From: Lasiosphaeris hirsuta
Taxonomy: Eukaryota > Ascomycota > Sordariomycetes > Sordariales > Lasiosphaeriaceae
DNA: 64,000 bases
Assembly: GCA_030549175.1 (NCBI GenBank)
Contig: JAUKUA010000004.1
Coordinates: forward strand, 5,642,001 to 5,706,000
Reading direction: 5' to 3'
In this document: one piece after another, positions 27,001-36,469 of the stretch
How the letters are laid out: each line of letters starts with the position of its first letter
Numbering within the stretch: position 1 is the first letter of the stretch
Notes under the pieces: model-generated
The model's database searches: none
What the model was told of the DNA's origin: nothing
The model's input: only the letters and a program-made list of their open reading frames with translations
Program-made: the position numbers and the translations under genes

Positions 27001-29138
27001 TTGGTGGCGACAGCATCATGGCGATAAAGCTCGTCGGCGATGCCAGAGATCATGGACTCCACCTCAGCGTCGCCGATGTGTTCCGCAATCCTTTGTTTGA
27101 GGACATGGTCGCAAAAGCGCGACCCACAGTCTCAGCCGACAGAACAACCTCTGAGGAAATCGTCGGCGAGACGTGGTCTGTTACACTCCGCCCAACTCTC
27201 AGCCAAAGCGCCTACGAGCGCTTCTCGCTCCTGGCGGCATTGAACGTTGGCGCATTTCTCCAAACAGACATTGTCCCCCAAGTCGGTGTTTTCCGGGGCG
27301 GCATTTCGGATGTTCTTCCCGCAACCGACTTTCAGTCTCTCGCTGTTACCGGTGCTCTGCTCAAGTCTCGATGGATGATGAACTACTTTCATCTTGATGG
27401 CAACGGCCCTCTTGACGTTACAAAGTTCAAGCGCGCTTGCTACCGGCTAGTGCAGGCACTTGATATTCTCCGTACCGTCTTTGTGCCTTCGGGGGGGCGT
27501 ATCCTCCAAGTCATCCTGCGCACCGTTCGACCGTCGTTTCGCGTCATCGATACCCAGAATGAATCACTCGACAAGTTCACCGAAGGCCTCTTGCAGCGAT
27601 ACCGTGACCAAGGAGAGGGAGAAGAGGATGGTACTCGTCAGCTGGGTGAAGTTCTGGTCTCTTTCACGGTCATCAAACATGATCAGTCCCGCCGCCACAA
27701 ACTCCTTCTCCGCATCTCTCACGCACAGTACGACGGTGTCTGCTTCCCCAAGATCCTGGAAGCCCTCCAGACGGCTTACCGAGGAGAGGCCATCGCGCCA
27801 GCTACTTCGTTTGCCAATTACCTTCGTGCTTCGGCCGGATCCCTGACCTCGGAGCAATACCAACACTGGAAGAAACTCCTCGACGGGTCATCGATGACCG
27901 AAATCGTGCGTCGCACGAAGCCGGACTACCACAAATCGTCGGCCTCGGTAGCGTCGACCTGTCTCCGGCAGACCATCCAGCTGCCCCCCGTTTCGTCCAC
28001 CATCACCACCGCGACCATTGTCAAAGCGGCATGGGCCTATGTCCTCGCTCAGCTCTCGGCAAACCCCGACGTTGTCTTTGGACACACCATCAGCGGGCGC
28101 AACGCCAACATCGACGGGGTTGGGGACATGATCGGGCCCTGCATCAACCTGGTGCCGGTGCGCGTCTGCTTTGGCGGGCAAACCCAAACCGCCAACGACC
28201 TCCTCCGCCAAGTGCAGGACCAACAAGTTGCCAATATGCCATACGAAGTCCTGGGATTCCGCGAGATTATCCGGCATTGCACCGCCTGGCCAAGCTGGAC
28301 GTACTTTACGTCAACCGTACAACACCAGAATATTGAACAAGGAGCTCGGATACGCCTGGGCGATGTCGATTATGAGTTTGGGTGCGCGTTGGCAGCACCG
28401 GGAGATTTCGCCGACCTTTCAGTCTTTTCGCAACGGCAGGAGCCCGGCGTGAGAGATTCGTACGAAATTACCCTCAGCTTTGCCCAGGACGGGCCTGTTG
28501 AGCGTAACTTTGCGGAACGCGCACTTCAAATGCTCTGCGAAGCCGCACGGCAGTTTGCCACGAATCCCCACCACAAGCTCCCATCTGCGGGAGATATCCG
28601 CGACCTCGCCAGGGGCTTGCCGCTCGAGTCGTCACCAACAACCCCGAACAGCTGTGATACAGACGCCCCTCTAATCGCTGGGATCGAACAGCTCAATCCA
28701 GCTCAGCTACTCGACCTTACCCAGCTGATCGTCAGGATCTGGACCCAGGTGTTGGATGGCACGGCTCCGTCATCTGCTGAGATCGGCTTCAACACGTCAT
28801 TTTTCGCTATCGGCGGAGATATGGTGGGCCTCGCGCAGGTCGCGTTGCTCCTGGGCAATGAAGGCTTCCCAGTGCCAGGGTTGGAGGATCTTGCCGAGAA
28901 GCATACCTTGCACGGGCATGTTTCTGTGCTTGCGTCGCTTTCAAGAGCGAAGAGGGTTGGGTATCAAGCTACCAAAGCACAACAATGTGGGAGCCAAGTA
29001 GAAACTCAGCTGGGAAGCCCAAATGGTAGAGAGGTAGTGGAGGAGAAGGGGACGGCGAAGGAACCATTAAAGAAGGCGGTAAGGTTAGTTAGGGTTATTA
29101 GGGCTGTTACAAAGTGGAGGCGGGGTGTTGAAGCCTAA
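12026..29138 (+). CDS. Multimodular nonribosomal peptide synthetase (T-C-A-T-E-C-A-T-C-A-T-E-C-T-C-T*)
   Basis: Seven exons with introns 14226-14281, 14357-14408, 16761-16812, 23734-23803, 24196-24246 and 26527-26579 give an uninterrupted 5,592-aa protein. Domains by approximate residue: T1 core 48; C1 148-571; A1 581-1109; T2 1176; E1 1232-1681; C2 1708-2151; A2 2158-2685; T3 2744; C3 2818-3241; A3 3258-3785; T4 3846; E2 3908-4338; C4 4368-4793; T5 4880; C5 4943-5413; T6 5482. All C domains keep HxxxDG, and both E domains keep HHLxxDVVSW. T1-T5 keep GGDS; T6 reads IGGDM. It makes a short peptide with up to two D-residues; there is no TE or reductase, so C5 is the likely release (CT-type) domain. 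The A-T-E-C-A-T-C-A-T-E-C core recalls the NPS4/Pes1 group from memory; a tree would be needed. ATG 12026 is overlapped by a short uORF from 12018. Confidence 0.95.
12083..12290 (+). other. NRPS T1: N-terminal orphan carrier domain
   Basis: MEKLLQELWSVVL followed by FFSHGGDSIGAM is a complete carrier domain with its phosphopantetheine serine. The ORF begins in what is normally the linker after an adenylation domain, and none lies upstream, so T1 must be loaded in trans or is unused. Confidence 0.85.
12470..13740 (+). other. NRPS C1 condensation domain
   Basis: Begins with DIYPCTPLQAGL; active site HHALYDGWS is intact. It closely resembles C3 in motif sequence (HHALYDGWSL), suggesting they share an origin. 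Its donor is T1 and its acceptor T2. Confidence 0.9.
13770..15465 (+). other. NRPS A1 adenylation domain
   Basis: Core motifs: FTSGTTGKPKGT, FASYTFDASLVEIL, NAYGPSECAV, YKTGDLV, PSGKLDR. A8 is unusual: one extra residue (KDTSQAKLNG) and LELDEV instead of the usual IELGEI. Hand-aligned pocket code: D-A-V-L-I-G-A-V-V-K. Asp235 indicates an alpha-amino acid; no substrate predicted. Two introns lie on either side of motif A3. Confidence 0.85.
15570..15780 (+). other. NRPS T2 carrier domain
   Basis: DRLKAIWSEVL then FLHLGGDSITAM; serine present. Confidence 0.88.
15830..17230 (+). other. NRPS E1 epimerisation domain
   Basis: PIQQLYFEL at the start, HHLVIDVVSWG active site, YNEGHGRE and VGWFTTLCPV later motifs, and FNYLGQ near the end. 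It would epimerise the A1 residue to a D/L mixture. Confidence 0.88.
17310..18640 (+). other. NRPS C2 condensation domain (after E1)
   Basis: DIYPCSPMQRGLLLSQ start and SHVICDGSS active site. Its position after an E domain implies a D-accepting (DCL) type. Confidence 0.87.
18660..20240 (+). other. NRPS A2 adenylation domain
   Basis: FTSGTTGKPKGT, FASYTFDASIMETL, NAYGPTECSV, YRTGDLVRY, KDTQIKLNGRRIELGEIE, AGKLDRR. Hand-aligned pocket code: D-A-M-L-V-G-A-V-V-K. Confidence 0.9.
20330..20545 (+). other. NRPS T3 carrier domain
   Basis: Core FFRLGGDSLTAMRLV. Confidence 0.9.
20640..21910 (+). other. NRPS C3 condensation domain
   Basis: DVYQCTPLQEALVALASK start and HHALYDGWSL active site. No E domain precedes it, so LCL type is expected. 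Confidence 0.88.
21960..23545 (+). other. NRPS A3 adenylation domain
   Basis: FTSGSTGRPKGV, FDVALMEIL, NGYGPTEACV, YRTGDLVRYRPNG, GQVKVNGQRIELGEIE, SGKLDRQ. Hand-aligned pocket code: D-V-M-L-V-G-G-V-L-K, with Gly at 322 giving a roomier pocket than A1 or A2. Confidence 0.9.
23650..23935 (+). other. NRPS T4 carrier domain (intron at core)
   Basis: Intron 23734-23803 splits the core; the spliced core reads LGLGGDSIRAM. Confidence 0.88.
23970..25320 (+). other. NRPS E2 epimerisation domain
   Basis: PIQRLYFKLG start, HHLCVDVVSWR active site, YNESHGRE, VGWFTTICPL, FNYLGG. Confidence 0.88.
25410..26740 (+). other. NRPS C4 condensation domain (after E2)
   Basis: DIYPCTPVQEGMLISQ start and NHAALDGGS active site; intron 26527-26579 near its end. 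The module has no A domain: C4 is followed directly by T5. Confidence 0.87.
26915..27125 (+). other. NRPS T5 carrier domain (no adjacent A domain)
   Basis: Core FFDVGGDSIMAIKLV, serine present. It must receive its acyl group by C4 transfer or in trans. Confidence 0.87.
27190..28600 (+). other. NRPS C5 terminal condensation-like domain
   Basis: Start motif is divergent (DVLPATDFQSLAV) and the active site reads SHAQYDGV. Position after T5 and absence of a TE suggest a release/macrocyclising CT role, which is inferred. Confidence 0.82.
28690..28935 (+). other. NRPS T6: degenerate C-terminal carrier (Ser to Met)
   Basis: LLDLTQLIVRIWTQVL and FFAIGGDMVGLAQV align with carrier cores, but Met replaces the phosphopantetheine serine, so it cannot be charged. 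Confidence 0.82.
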
Positions 29139-29967
29139 GTTTGGTGATTATCTAACTATGGTAGTTGGATGGTAAAAAGAGTTTGAAAACAGTTTGGGTT
29201 CGAGATACCTTCAATTCTTTTCTATATTTTGGAAGCAGTTTTTAGTTTTTTCTTTTGTTTTTTTCTTCTTCATATCACCGAGTATTACTGGCCGATGAAG
29301 GTGTACTGTGTCTGGTTTGGTGTTTGGTATTTGTGGTATATACCAGGTGCTACTTGGATGGTTTGACAAAGCTGGGTATGTGTATCTTTCCTATAAACTT
29401 GACCGTTTCCCGGCCCTGCGGCACCGTCGCGTGTGCCATATGCGTCGGGTTGAGTACGTTTAGGTAGGGACTACCACTTCCGTATCTATTTAGTTTGTGC
29501 CCTGACGGGGACTTGTAAGACATCTATGGGAGAAAAGCCTCGATTGCACTCGTCTCACTGTGCATGGTGCGTATGACAATATCGGAACCAGAGTATAATT
29601 CATGCAGCTTCTATGCTCGCACGGTATTAAACTTGAATGGGACACACCCACTCACGAAGGGCGACGGACGCCCTCCGGACGAGCCGCTTATTTTCTTTCA
29701 CATCGCCCATCGAGTTCGTCGGTATATATGAAGCGTGGATCTGTAGAGGTCGGTGCTGTGGCGTGGGAGAATGGGGCACAGCCCCAGTCGTAACGGCAGC
29801 TTCCCCCAAACGATATTTTTCTCACAAATCTCTGAATTAATTAGGGCTGCCGTAATTAGAGCCTACTCTGGGAACCTGAGTATTTTTCTTTGATAGGCGT
29901 GAATGCCGTAGTTTCTGGCAGCACAGCTAGCTACGAGAGGAGGTGGACGCAAAGTTGCCGAGGGCTG
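29139..29967. other. Intergenic 3' of NRPS
   Basis: Holds the presumed terminator of the NRPS (T-rich at 29215-29275) and short ORFs without motifs. Confidence 0.5.
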
Positions 29968-31857
29968 CTAATACCAACCAGTGCCGTGGATCCCCGCCCG
30001 TGGGAATGATTTCCGCTGCAGCTCCTTGCCCCATTTTCCCGAGTCGTATCCCGCACCCATAATCTCCTTTTCCTTCCGCCGCTCGAGCGCCCTCCGCGTT
30101 TCGACGTCGTCGCCGGCGGGATCCGGGTCAAAACCTTCCCACCACATATACAACAGGAATGCCTTGAGTCCCCTGGTGGCGAGCCTCTTTTGGATATTGC
30201 GGAAGATGATCCTATAAATCTCGGTATGGCGCCTCTGGCGCCTTGCCCGACCGTGGACGGCCGGAATCCCGCCGAGGGAAGCTAGCACCTCGTCGCGGCT
30301 ATGCGCATCGCGCGTGTGTAGTTCTAGTGTGAGCGAAGGAAGACATGCGTGCGCCCCGAGGAGCTCAACGAGGAGTGTAAACTCAGCGGTGGCGCGGACG
30401 CAGTGTCGTATCGACGCAACGAGCGTCAACCGGGTAACGTGCCGAAGGAGCACATGCGGGAGCGGTAGCGATTCCATCGCGGTGGGCTGGCGGCCCAACG
30501 TATTCCAATTGGCATTCGAATTACCTGCTGTGCACCAGCGGATGTCGTTGTACTGGGCCACAATGCGGTTTTGCCCATAGAATAGCTCCAGGGCGAGGTC
30601 GCGAAACCGCTTGCTGACGAGGAAGTAGGCGGCTGGCGCGTTGCACTGATGACAGCGGCCCCGAGATGCGACATTGCCGCTCTCGGCGCAGAAGGCTTCG
30701 TCAACAAGCCAGGCGCGGCGCCCGTCAAGCCGCGAAAACTCGACAATTTCCTCTTCGGAGCCATCGTCCTTGAGGCGGCTCAGCAGGGGCCTTCCGGCAA
30801 CGTACTTGAGGTCGAAGCTATTGTGGACAAGGTGCGAAAAGCTTAGAACATGGAGCTGCAGCTCGGTTGGTAGGTCGAAGAAGGGAAAGCTGGGCTGATG
30901 TGTTGCCGCCTGGACGATGGCGCTTGCGAGTGACGAGAGCGACTTGTCGTGCGGACCCAGTGCGTTCTTGGCGCGTTGGCCAAACGAGACGCCGAGATCC
31001 TCGAGTGATGTGAATCGGCCAAGTGGCCTCGTAACGCGCTCGGCCGTCCTGACATCCCTAACCGCGCACTGGACATAGAGGCTGAGACGGCACGGCTCGG
31101 CATGCCGCGCCAGTTTTGTGCATACTCTCTCCCACTGGGCGATTGTCCGCCTATCAAGGCTCGAACGAAGATCTAGCGGCCTCTCTATGCGATATGAATT
31201 GATATGCTCCCAAGTACAAGGCGTGGGCTCGAAGTCGCGATCGGGCCACCGCTCGCGAGTGCTAAGATGGAACCTCAGGTCAACGGGGATAGGGTAGGGG
31301 CACACTCCCGTTATGACGCAGCCATCGCATGCGCACGGAGTGAGACTGACGAATAGACATCTCATCGCTCTCACGGCTTGAGCACTCAGGTTCTCGAGCA
31401 AATCCAGTCCGCCGTGACCGCTCGCTGAAGTTCCCCAAGCATGGCGCTGGTAGAGCGCCTTTTCTACCTCGTCGTGGATGGCGTGGGACACGTGCAAGAG
31501 GTTGATCGGAATTCTGCTCTTCCAATTGACGCAGACGCGCGCCGACTTCTCCCTATCCTCGGACGCTATATCTCCATAGTGGCTATTTTGGAGCGGCGAG
31601 GCGGTCAGCTGTCGGCCACGACTCCAGCAGTTAAGGTCGATGATATCATCCGTCGTGCCTGCGTCTTGCCCGATACCGGCAAAATCGTAGATTGCTCTCC
31701 TCACGTTAGCAGGCAGCTTCATAAAGCCGCCAGAGTCGGCGGCAGGCGTCTTCGCCGCCATGCTGGTAGGTTGAGAGAAGAACTCTGTAATTCTTTTCTG
31801 TCTCATCTTTTGATGCTTATTGCGGTCGAGTTTCGTTGTTGCGTGATGGAAAGTCAA
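29968..31857 (-). CDS. F-box-like hypothetical protein with N-terminal PIP-box-like motif
   Basis: Single uninterrupted ORF of 629 aa. Two segments resemble the start of fungal F-box/2EXR-like modules: F-M-K-L-P-A-N-V-R-R-A-I-Y near residue 45 and F-F-D-L-P-T-E-L-Q-L near residue 320. A CxxC pair (C-H-Q-C) follows near residue 390. QKRITEFF near residue 20 fits the PCNA-interacting consensus Q-x-x-h-x-x-F-F. The true start may be the Met at 31806, 17 codons in, which would put that motif at the very N-terminus. No catalytic motif is seen; the C-terminus is basic. The ORF is GC-rich, unlike its flanks. I do not recognise a named family. Confidence 0.75.
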   Translation of the reverse strand: MTFHHATTKLDRNKHQKMRQKRITEFFSQPTSMAAKTPAADSGGFMKLPANVRRAIYDFAGIGQDAGTTDDIIDLNCWSRGRQLTASPLQNSHYGDIASEDREKSARVCVNWKSRIPINLLHVSHAIHDEVEKALYQRHAWGTSASGHGGLDLLENLSAQAVRAMRCLFVSLTPCACDGCVITGVCPYPIPVDLRFHLSTRERWPDRDFEPTPCTWEHINSYRIERPLDLRSSLDRRTIAQWERVCTKLARHAEPCRLSLYVQCAVRDVRTAERVTRPLGRFTSLEDLGVSFGQRAKNALGPHDKSLSSLASAIVQAATHQPSFPFFDLPTELQLHVLSFSHLVHNSFDLKYVAGRPLLSRLKDDGSEEEIVEFSRLDGRRAWLVDEAFCAESGNVASRGRCHQCNAPAAYFLVSKRFRDLALELFYGQNRIVAQYNDIRWCTAGNSNANWNTLGRQPTAMESLPLPHVLLRHVTRLTLVASIRHCVRATAEFTLLVELLGAHACLPSLTLELHTRDAHSRDEVLASLGGIPAVHGRARRQRRHTEIYRIIFRNIQKRLATRGLKAFLLYMWWEGFDPDPAGDDVETRRALERRKEKEIMGAGYDSGKWGKELQRKSFPRAGIHGTGWY

Positions 31858-33346
31858 TCGGTCAAATAATCTGGCGGTCAGGGAGTGGGGATATCTACGG
31901 AGGTCTATATCTCAATCTATAAAAAAAACTTAACTCCGCCTTTTCTATGTTTAGGATATTAGTCTTGATATCGACAGATGTCAAGGGCCTAATCCTGTGA
32001 CCTGTTTGGAAACGTGGCAGGTGGCATGTTGGACGTGAAGTGCCCAGTTTAAAACCCGTGCGGAACAGATTAAGCGATGGGTGCAAGATTCAAATACGAG
32101 CGAAATCTTGGGATGTTTCACTGCCGACGATGATATGGAATATACCAAGGTCGCAGCGGACAGGCCACTCCGCATCACGTATACACTATTCTAGACAGAG
32201 ACCTTTTTGGGATCTATATTATTAACTCTAGTCCAAGAGGGTAACTATCGAAAGATTCCGCTTTTCATCGTCGCATTGGACTTGGAGAGCCAGGGTATAT
32301 TACAGGCGTAGTAGTATCCAGATCTCTTCTTGAGGCTTCGAATCTCATGCCGACGGTGCTCTAGATCTCCCAACAGGGCTCGGACGGCGGACCTGTGTAA
32401 CTTGAGGTCCTTGTCGTGCAGTGGAAGAATGGGCAAGGTTTTGCGGACCTCGCTTCCGTTGACGTCGGTTGTCTTGATGATAACGCTGTTACATGGCTCG
32501 GTCATCCCCCCTTCAAGCAGATAGAAGATCCTACTTCGAACAAACGGACTAGGCACGGAAACGTCGGATTCCGGCGTTCTTTTTGGGAAGTTGGCGTAGT
32601 TTGGGCTGGTCTAAGCGCCTGACTATGCGAGAATATCGTTAAGCCGTTGCTGGAGAGCTGCAAGGCGTAGGTGAGATGATAAACGGCTTTATAAGCAGAG
32701 ATTTGGAACGAGGTGTGCATCGTGGGTTATGCCGATGTTGGTCTCTCACTTAATCACAATCGAAGTATTATGACGTCTAAGCCAGTTGGGGTATGTCGTA
32801 ACTTCTGGGACTTGCAGGGGACCAGCATGTCAGAACGGTATCGCACTTGACCAGATTGGACACAGCTCCCCTCTCATAACCATTGAATAGCATATGGGTT
32901 TCATCTACTAAATGGAACGGTACACCTATATATCCAATAATGCAACAGTCAGCACAGTTACACGCACCATCTTTATGTAAGGTAGCCATTCAGGATACTC
33001 GGTAGCTTAGTAATATCTCTGACTTGTCAATAACCCCACCACTTCTCTCAGCGTTAGTTTCACTAGAAGACCAACAAATGCAACGCTGACAAGAACTTTA
33101 CTTGCGGCTCTGTAGCATCCGCATCATACCACCTGCAGGTGACCTACAAGGTAAGGTAGGTACCTAGGTAGGTTCGTCGTAAACATTCACCCCGAGGCGG
33201 GTACGAGCTGCCGTTTATTCACAACATGATATCACTGAGTTTGAATGAAGGAATAGAATATAAGTTCCCATATTTCCATTCCCTCTTGCAGTTTCAACAA
33301 CGACCTCCATCCCTCACCATCCCTCACCATCACCACCATCACCACC
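31858..33346. other. Intergenic; one doubtful small ORF
   Basis: A 103-codon minus ORF (32245-32556) has a plausible composition but no known motif and may be a gene fragment. At 33150-33175 there is a cluster of AGGTA/TAGGT repeats, and CACCAT repeats lie just before the ATG at 33347, part of the next gene's 5' leader. Confidence 0.4.
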
Positions 33347-33763
33347 ATGCAACTCACAACAGCCCTCACGGCCTTCCTCGCTGCCTCATCCGGCGTGGCG
33401 GATGCCTACCAAGTCCGCATCGGCTACAAGAGAACTAGCTCCAATCTCGGCCCAAATACATTCTGCAAACCATTCTTCAAGGTGTGGGACGACAACTGGT
33501 CCTACGTGACCGAGAAGGAGTTTACCAACATCGGATACTACTGCGTCAGCGATAACTTTTGCAGCGTCACTCCGTGCCCCTTCCAGGTAGACGGCCTAAC
33601 GATCGGCATCCGTGTTCTCGAGAACGGTGGGTCCGATGGAGCGATCCGTGTCGAGGCGTGGAGGGGTTCCAAGACGACGTGGACCTGGTGCAAGAGGATC
33701 AATTTAACTGAAGGGGGTGGGGCGACGTGGTTTCGGTGGGAGTGTAACTTTGCGGGGCTTTAG
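33347..33763 (+). CDS. Small secreted six-cysteine protein
   Basis: 138 aa with a signal peptide (hydrophobic core L-T-A-F-L-A-A-S-S-G-V-A, probable cleavage after ADA near residue 20). The mature chain of about 118 residues has six cysteines, enough for three disulfides, one N-glycosylation sequon (N-L-T) and many aromatic residues; the spacing matches no family I know. No intron. A CACCAT-rich leader directly precedes the ATG. Size, secretion signal and even cysteine number make it an effector or antimicrobial-like candidate; this is inference only. Confidence 0.72.
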   Translation: MQLTTALTAFLAASSGVADAYQVRIGYKRTSSNLGPNTFCKPFFKVWDDNWSYVTEKEFTNIGYYCVSDNFCSVTPCPFQVDGLTIGIRVLENGGSDGAIRVEAWRGSKTTWTWCKRINLTEGGGATWFRWECNFAGL

Positions 33764-34816
33764 GATTTGGCGAGGGAGCTATATAACGTGGAACTTTTGA
33801 CAAGTTGTGCATAGTGTATATAGTGAATGTCAGCCCATTGAATCCGCCTTCTTGTGATTGATTGATTGATAGATTTATTATGCAGAGTATTGCCACTCTG
33901 GCCGCAAGCCAGAGTGGTGCGAGAAGCAATACAATCACACAACTATAACCCTCATCAAGTTGAGTGCAGTGCTTCTAACAGGGACTACGTACAACGGACA
34001 AATATATCTAAGCTATCTACTTTCTACTAGGTAACAGAATCCCGTCTTAATTTTGAATTACTATATCAGTCGATTCTATCCCTTCTACCATTTTTATTGA
34101 CACCTTTTTACTGTGGAACCTTGACCAACTAAAATTTATAAATATTATTGGTATTTTATTTTTATAAAAAAAAAGCCCCATATTTAGTAACAATCACGGA
34201 CTATGGTGATGGGAATATTTATTCATATACTGAGATTTCTAATGGACGAATGATATATAATATATTTATACAGTAAAATATTACAGTTAGTTACCTCTTA
34301 GAATTAACTGGGTAATTGGTCAATGCAAGTAAGAAGATCAGTACCAGGGATATTACCTTTATTATCCGTTTTTCTAAAATAAAAATGGCCATCTTCGTTA
34401 TCATCGAGGTAGACGGCGGAGGGTAGAGAGAAAAGAGAGTGGGTATTAATTACTACCAAAGTAGTAACGGGCGTATAGGCAACGGCGGCGGCGGGGACAC
34501 CTAGAGGTTAGAACGAAAACGTCTAGATTCACGGCCAATGGAATCGGAAGTCTTAACAACTCAGCGTATAGGAAAAGTCTAGCCACGGGTTTCTTATACA
34601 GGTAAGGAAAACCGTAGTACTTGATCAAAGATTGGTGTCCCAAAATTAGGTCCGTATTATACACATCTCATTTCAGATTATAGTAACTATACCCAGGACC
34701 TAACGATAAACTCACCTCGGCTCAGGCTCTACGACTAGTCCGGGCTTGGTCAGAAAATGTTGTGGGGGGTGAATGAAGAGGTAGGTAAGGTAGGTGCTTC
34801 GAGCTCGGACAACTAC
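33764..34816. other. AT-rich intergenic region
   Basis: From about 33960 to 34440 the sequence is strongly AT-rich with many stops in all frames, compatible with RIP-mutated repeat DNA. GATTGATTGATTGAT repeats lie near 33860. No gene supported. Confidence 0.55.
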
Positions 34817-35224
34817 TTAGGCCGGATCAGTTCCAGTCAGTGCAGACGCGTACTCACGCATAATCGACGTGAACTTTTTCGCCTCGGCCTCGGGATCGTC
34901 ATGGAGGTTACTAGACTTGATGGCCTCCTTGATGAGCTCAGAAGAGGCGATCAGCTGACGACCAATGCTCCGTCGGAACTCCTCGTACTCTGCCCGGGGA
35001 ATTGGGCCCTGTTCATGGGACTGCTGAGAAATACGAGCAATGTCCTGGTTCAGATTGGCAATAGTGGTCGTGTCAACGCCGTAGTTGCTGGACACCTGGT
35101 GCAGGTACCGAAGGTTTGACTTCAGCGCGGCAATGTTGTCATAGGTGGGATCGCTAGTCTCACCGGGATTGGCCCCGGCAACGAGAATGACGGTGCATTC
35201 CTCACGAGAAGCTGTACCTGCCAT
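34817..35224 (-). CDS. Small helical hypothetical protein
   Basis: 135-aa single-exon ORF with a good ATG context and balanced composition. It is predicted mostly alpha-helical, charged, with no signal peptide or TM segment and only one Cys. The central and C-terminal parts (residues 30-130) look amphipathic. I do not recognise the family. It sits alone between AT-rich intergenic stretches. Confidence 0.55.
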   Translation of the reverse strand: MAGTASREECTVILVAGANPGETSDPTYDNIAALKSNLRYLHQVSSNYGVDTTTIANLNQDIARISQQSHEQGPIPRAEYEEFRRSIGRQLIASSELIKEAIKSSNLHDDPEAEAKKFTSIMREYASALTGTDPA

Positions 35225-36343
35225 TTTTTTTCTTGCTTAGGAGATGATAGACTGTGAGTTTGGTAAATGGCTGTAGGTGAGCTGATCAGGTGGGCTGGTG
35301 CGTAAGGATGAAATGAAACATTATAGTTACCAGCGGTGTGCAAATTTTTATAGAGATTATGTCTACACACATACTAGAGATGGATCTTGGGTTGTTCATC
35401 TAGGGATAAAGAGAGTGTTTTCGGGTGTGTCTCCATGCACAGACGTGACAATAATTCCAACCTAGCTACCTATTCAAGCATGAGCGAAGGTCTTTATACT
35501 CGAGCTCAAATCCATTGTCTCAAATGTATTGTATTAGCCTGGCTATTATTGACGGGCTTTGATCCAACACAAAACAAATCTAGTAACTTAAAGTACCAGC
35601 TAAGCGGATGTAAAATGCGCCCATGATATTCTTACCAAGTTTTTACAATAAGAGCGTAACGAGCCACTATGAAGATTGTTCTAATGTACACGCCAAAGCC
35701 CGCACCGCCTTTGGGCCATACCACGGTCGCGCTCCATTGCAGTCAATTGAACACTCAATTCAACACTATTGCAGCGATTTAAATCGCTCAAATTATCCCA
35801 AAAACAAACAACAAGGGCCCATCAACGGGATAACTATCATCCTCTGGCACCTCTGGCACCCCTGCTGCCTACCAGCCCTGCCACTCGTGCGGCGCTTTTG
35901 CATACAGCGCTGGGATTGCGCGTTGTGATGCCTTGCCTAAGCTGTTGTGGTGGGCAATTGACACGCTCGCCGGCGTTGCAAGTGGTGGGCCCTGCGTTAT
36001 GCTTAACCTAAAAGGCCTTCATAATAGTTATGAAAAATGGTATTATAAGATTTAGAGAGAGGTATATTCGGTCCCTCATGAAACCTTTCTAACAGTAAAA
36101 GACAGTATTTTCAGCATTTCAAAAGGTATATTTAGTTTTTAAAAGACGTTTAATAACCAAGTTCGATAGTCTCTTCCTGCTCTAGACCCTTTTTCGTTAT
36201 CACCAGCCAACTCTCGTAAACCAGGAAGAATGATTTCGATCGTTCAACAGCCTTCTCAACTCGCTTCATCAAATCACCAAACCATCACCTCATCCACTCC
36301 AGCTTCAAACTCTACTTTCTTTATTCCAACCCTAGCTATCAAA
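35225..36343. other. Intergenic with short palindrome and tandem duplication
   Basis: No gene supported. At 35740-35765 two near-identical 12-mers lie in tandem (TCAATTGAACAC / TCAATTCAACAC), followed by the perfect palindrome AGCGATTTAAATCGCT at 35773-35788. Confidence 0.45.
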
Positions 36344-36469
36344 ATGCAATTCTTCACTCTCGCCCTGGTCGCTGTTCTCGGTGGCCCCACAGACGCAACG
36401 CGCGCTAGCGCAAGCGTCAACGGAGTCAATAGCATTGCCCATGTTGCTCCATTTTTTCAAGGGCCATAG
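36344..36469 (+). pseudogene. Remnant of a small secreted protein
   Basis: ATG at 36344 opens a typical fungal signal peptide (MQFFTLALVAVLGG, then T-D-A-T-R-A-S-A). The frame closes after 41 codons, leaving almost no mature protein. Probably the 5' end of a truncated secreted-protein gene; it could also be a chance ORF. Confidence 0.35.
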
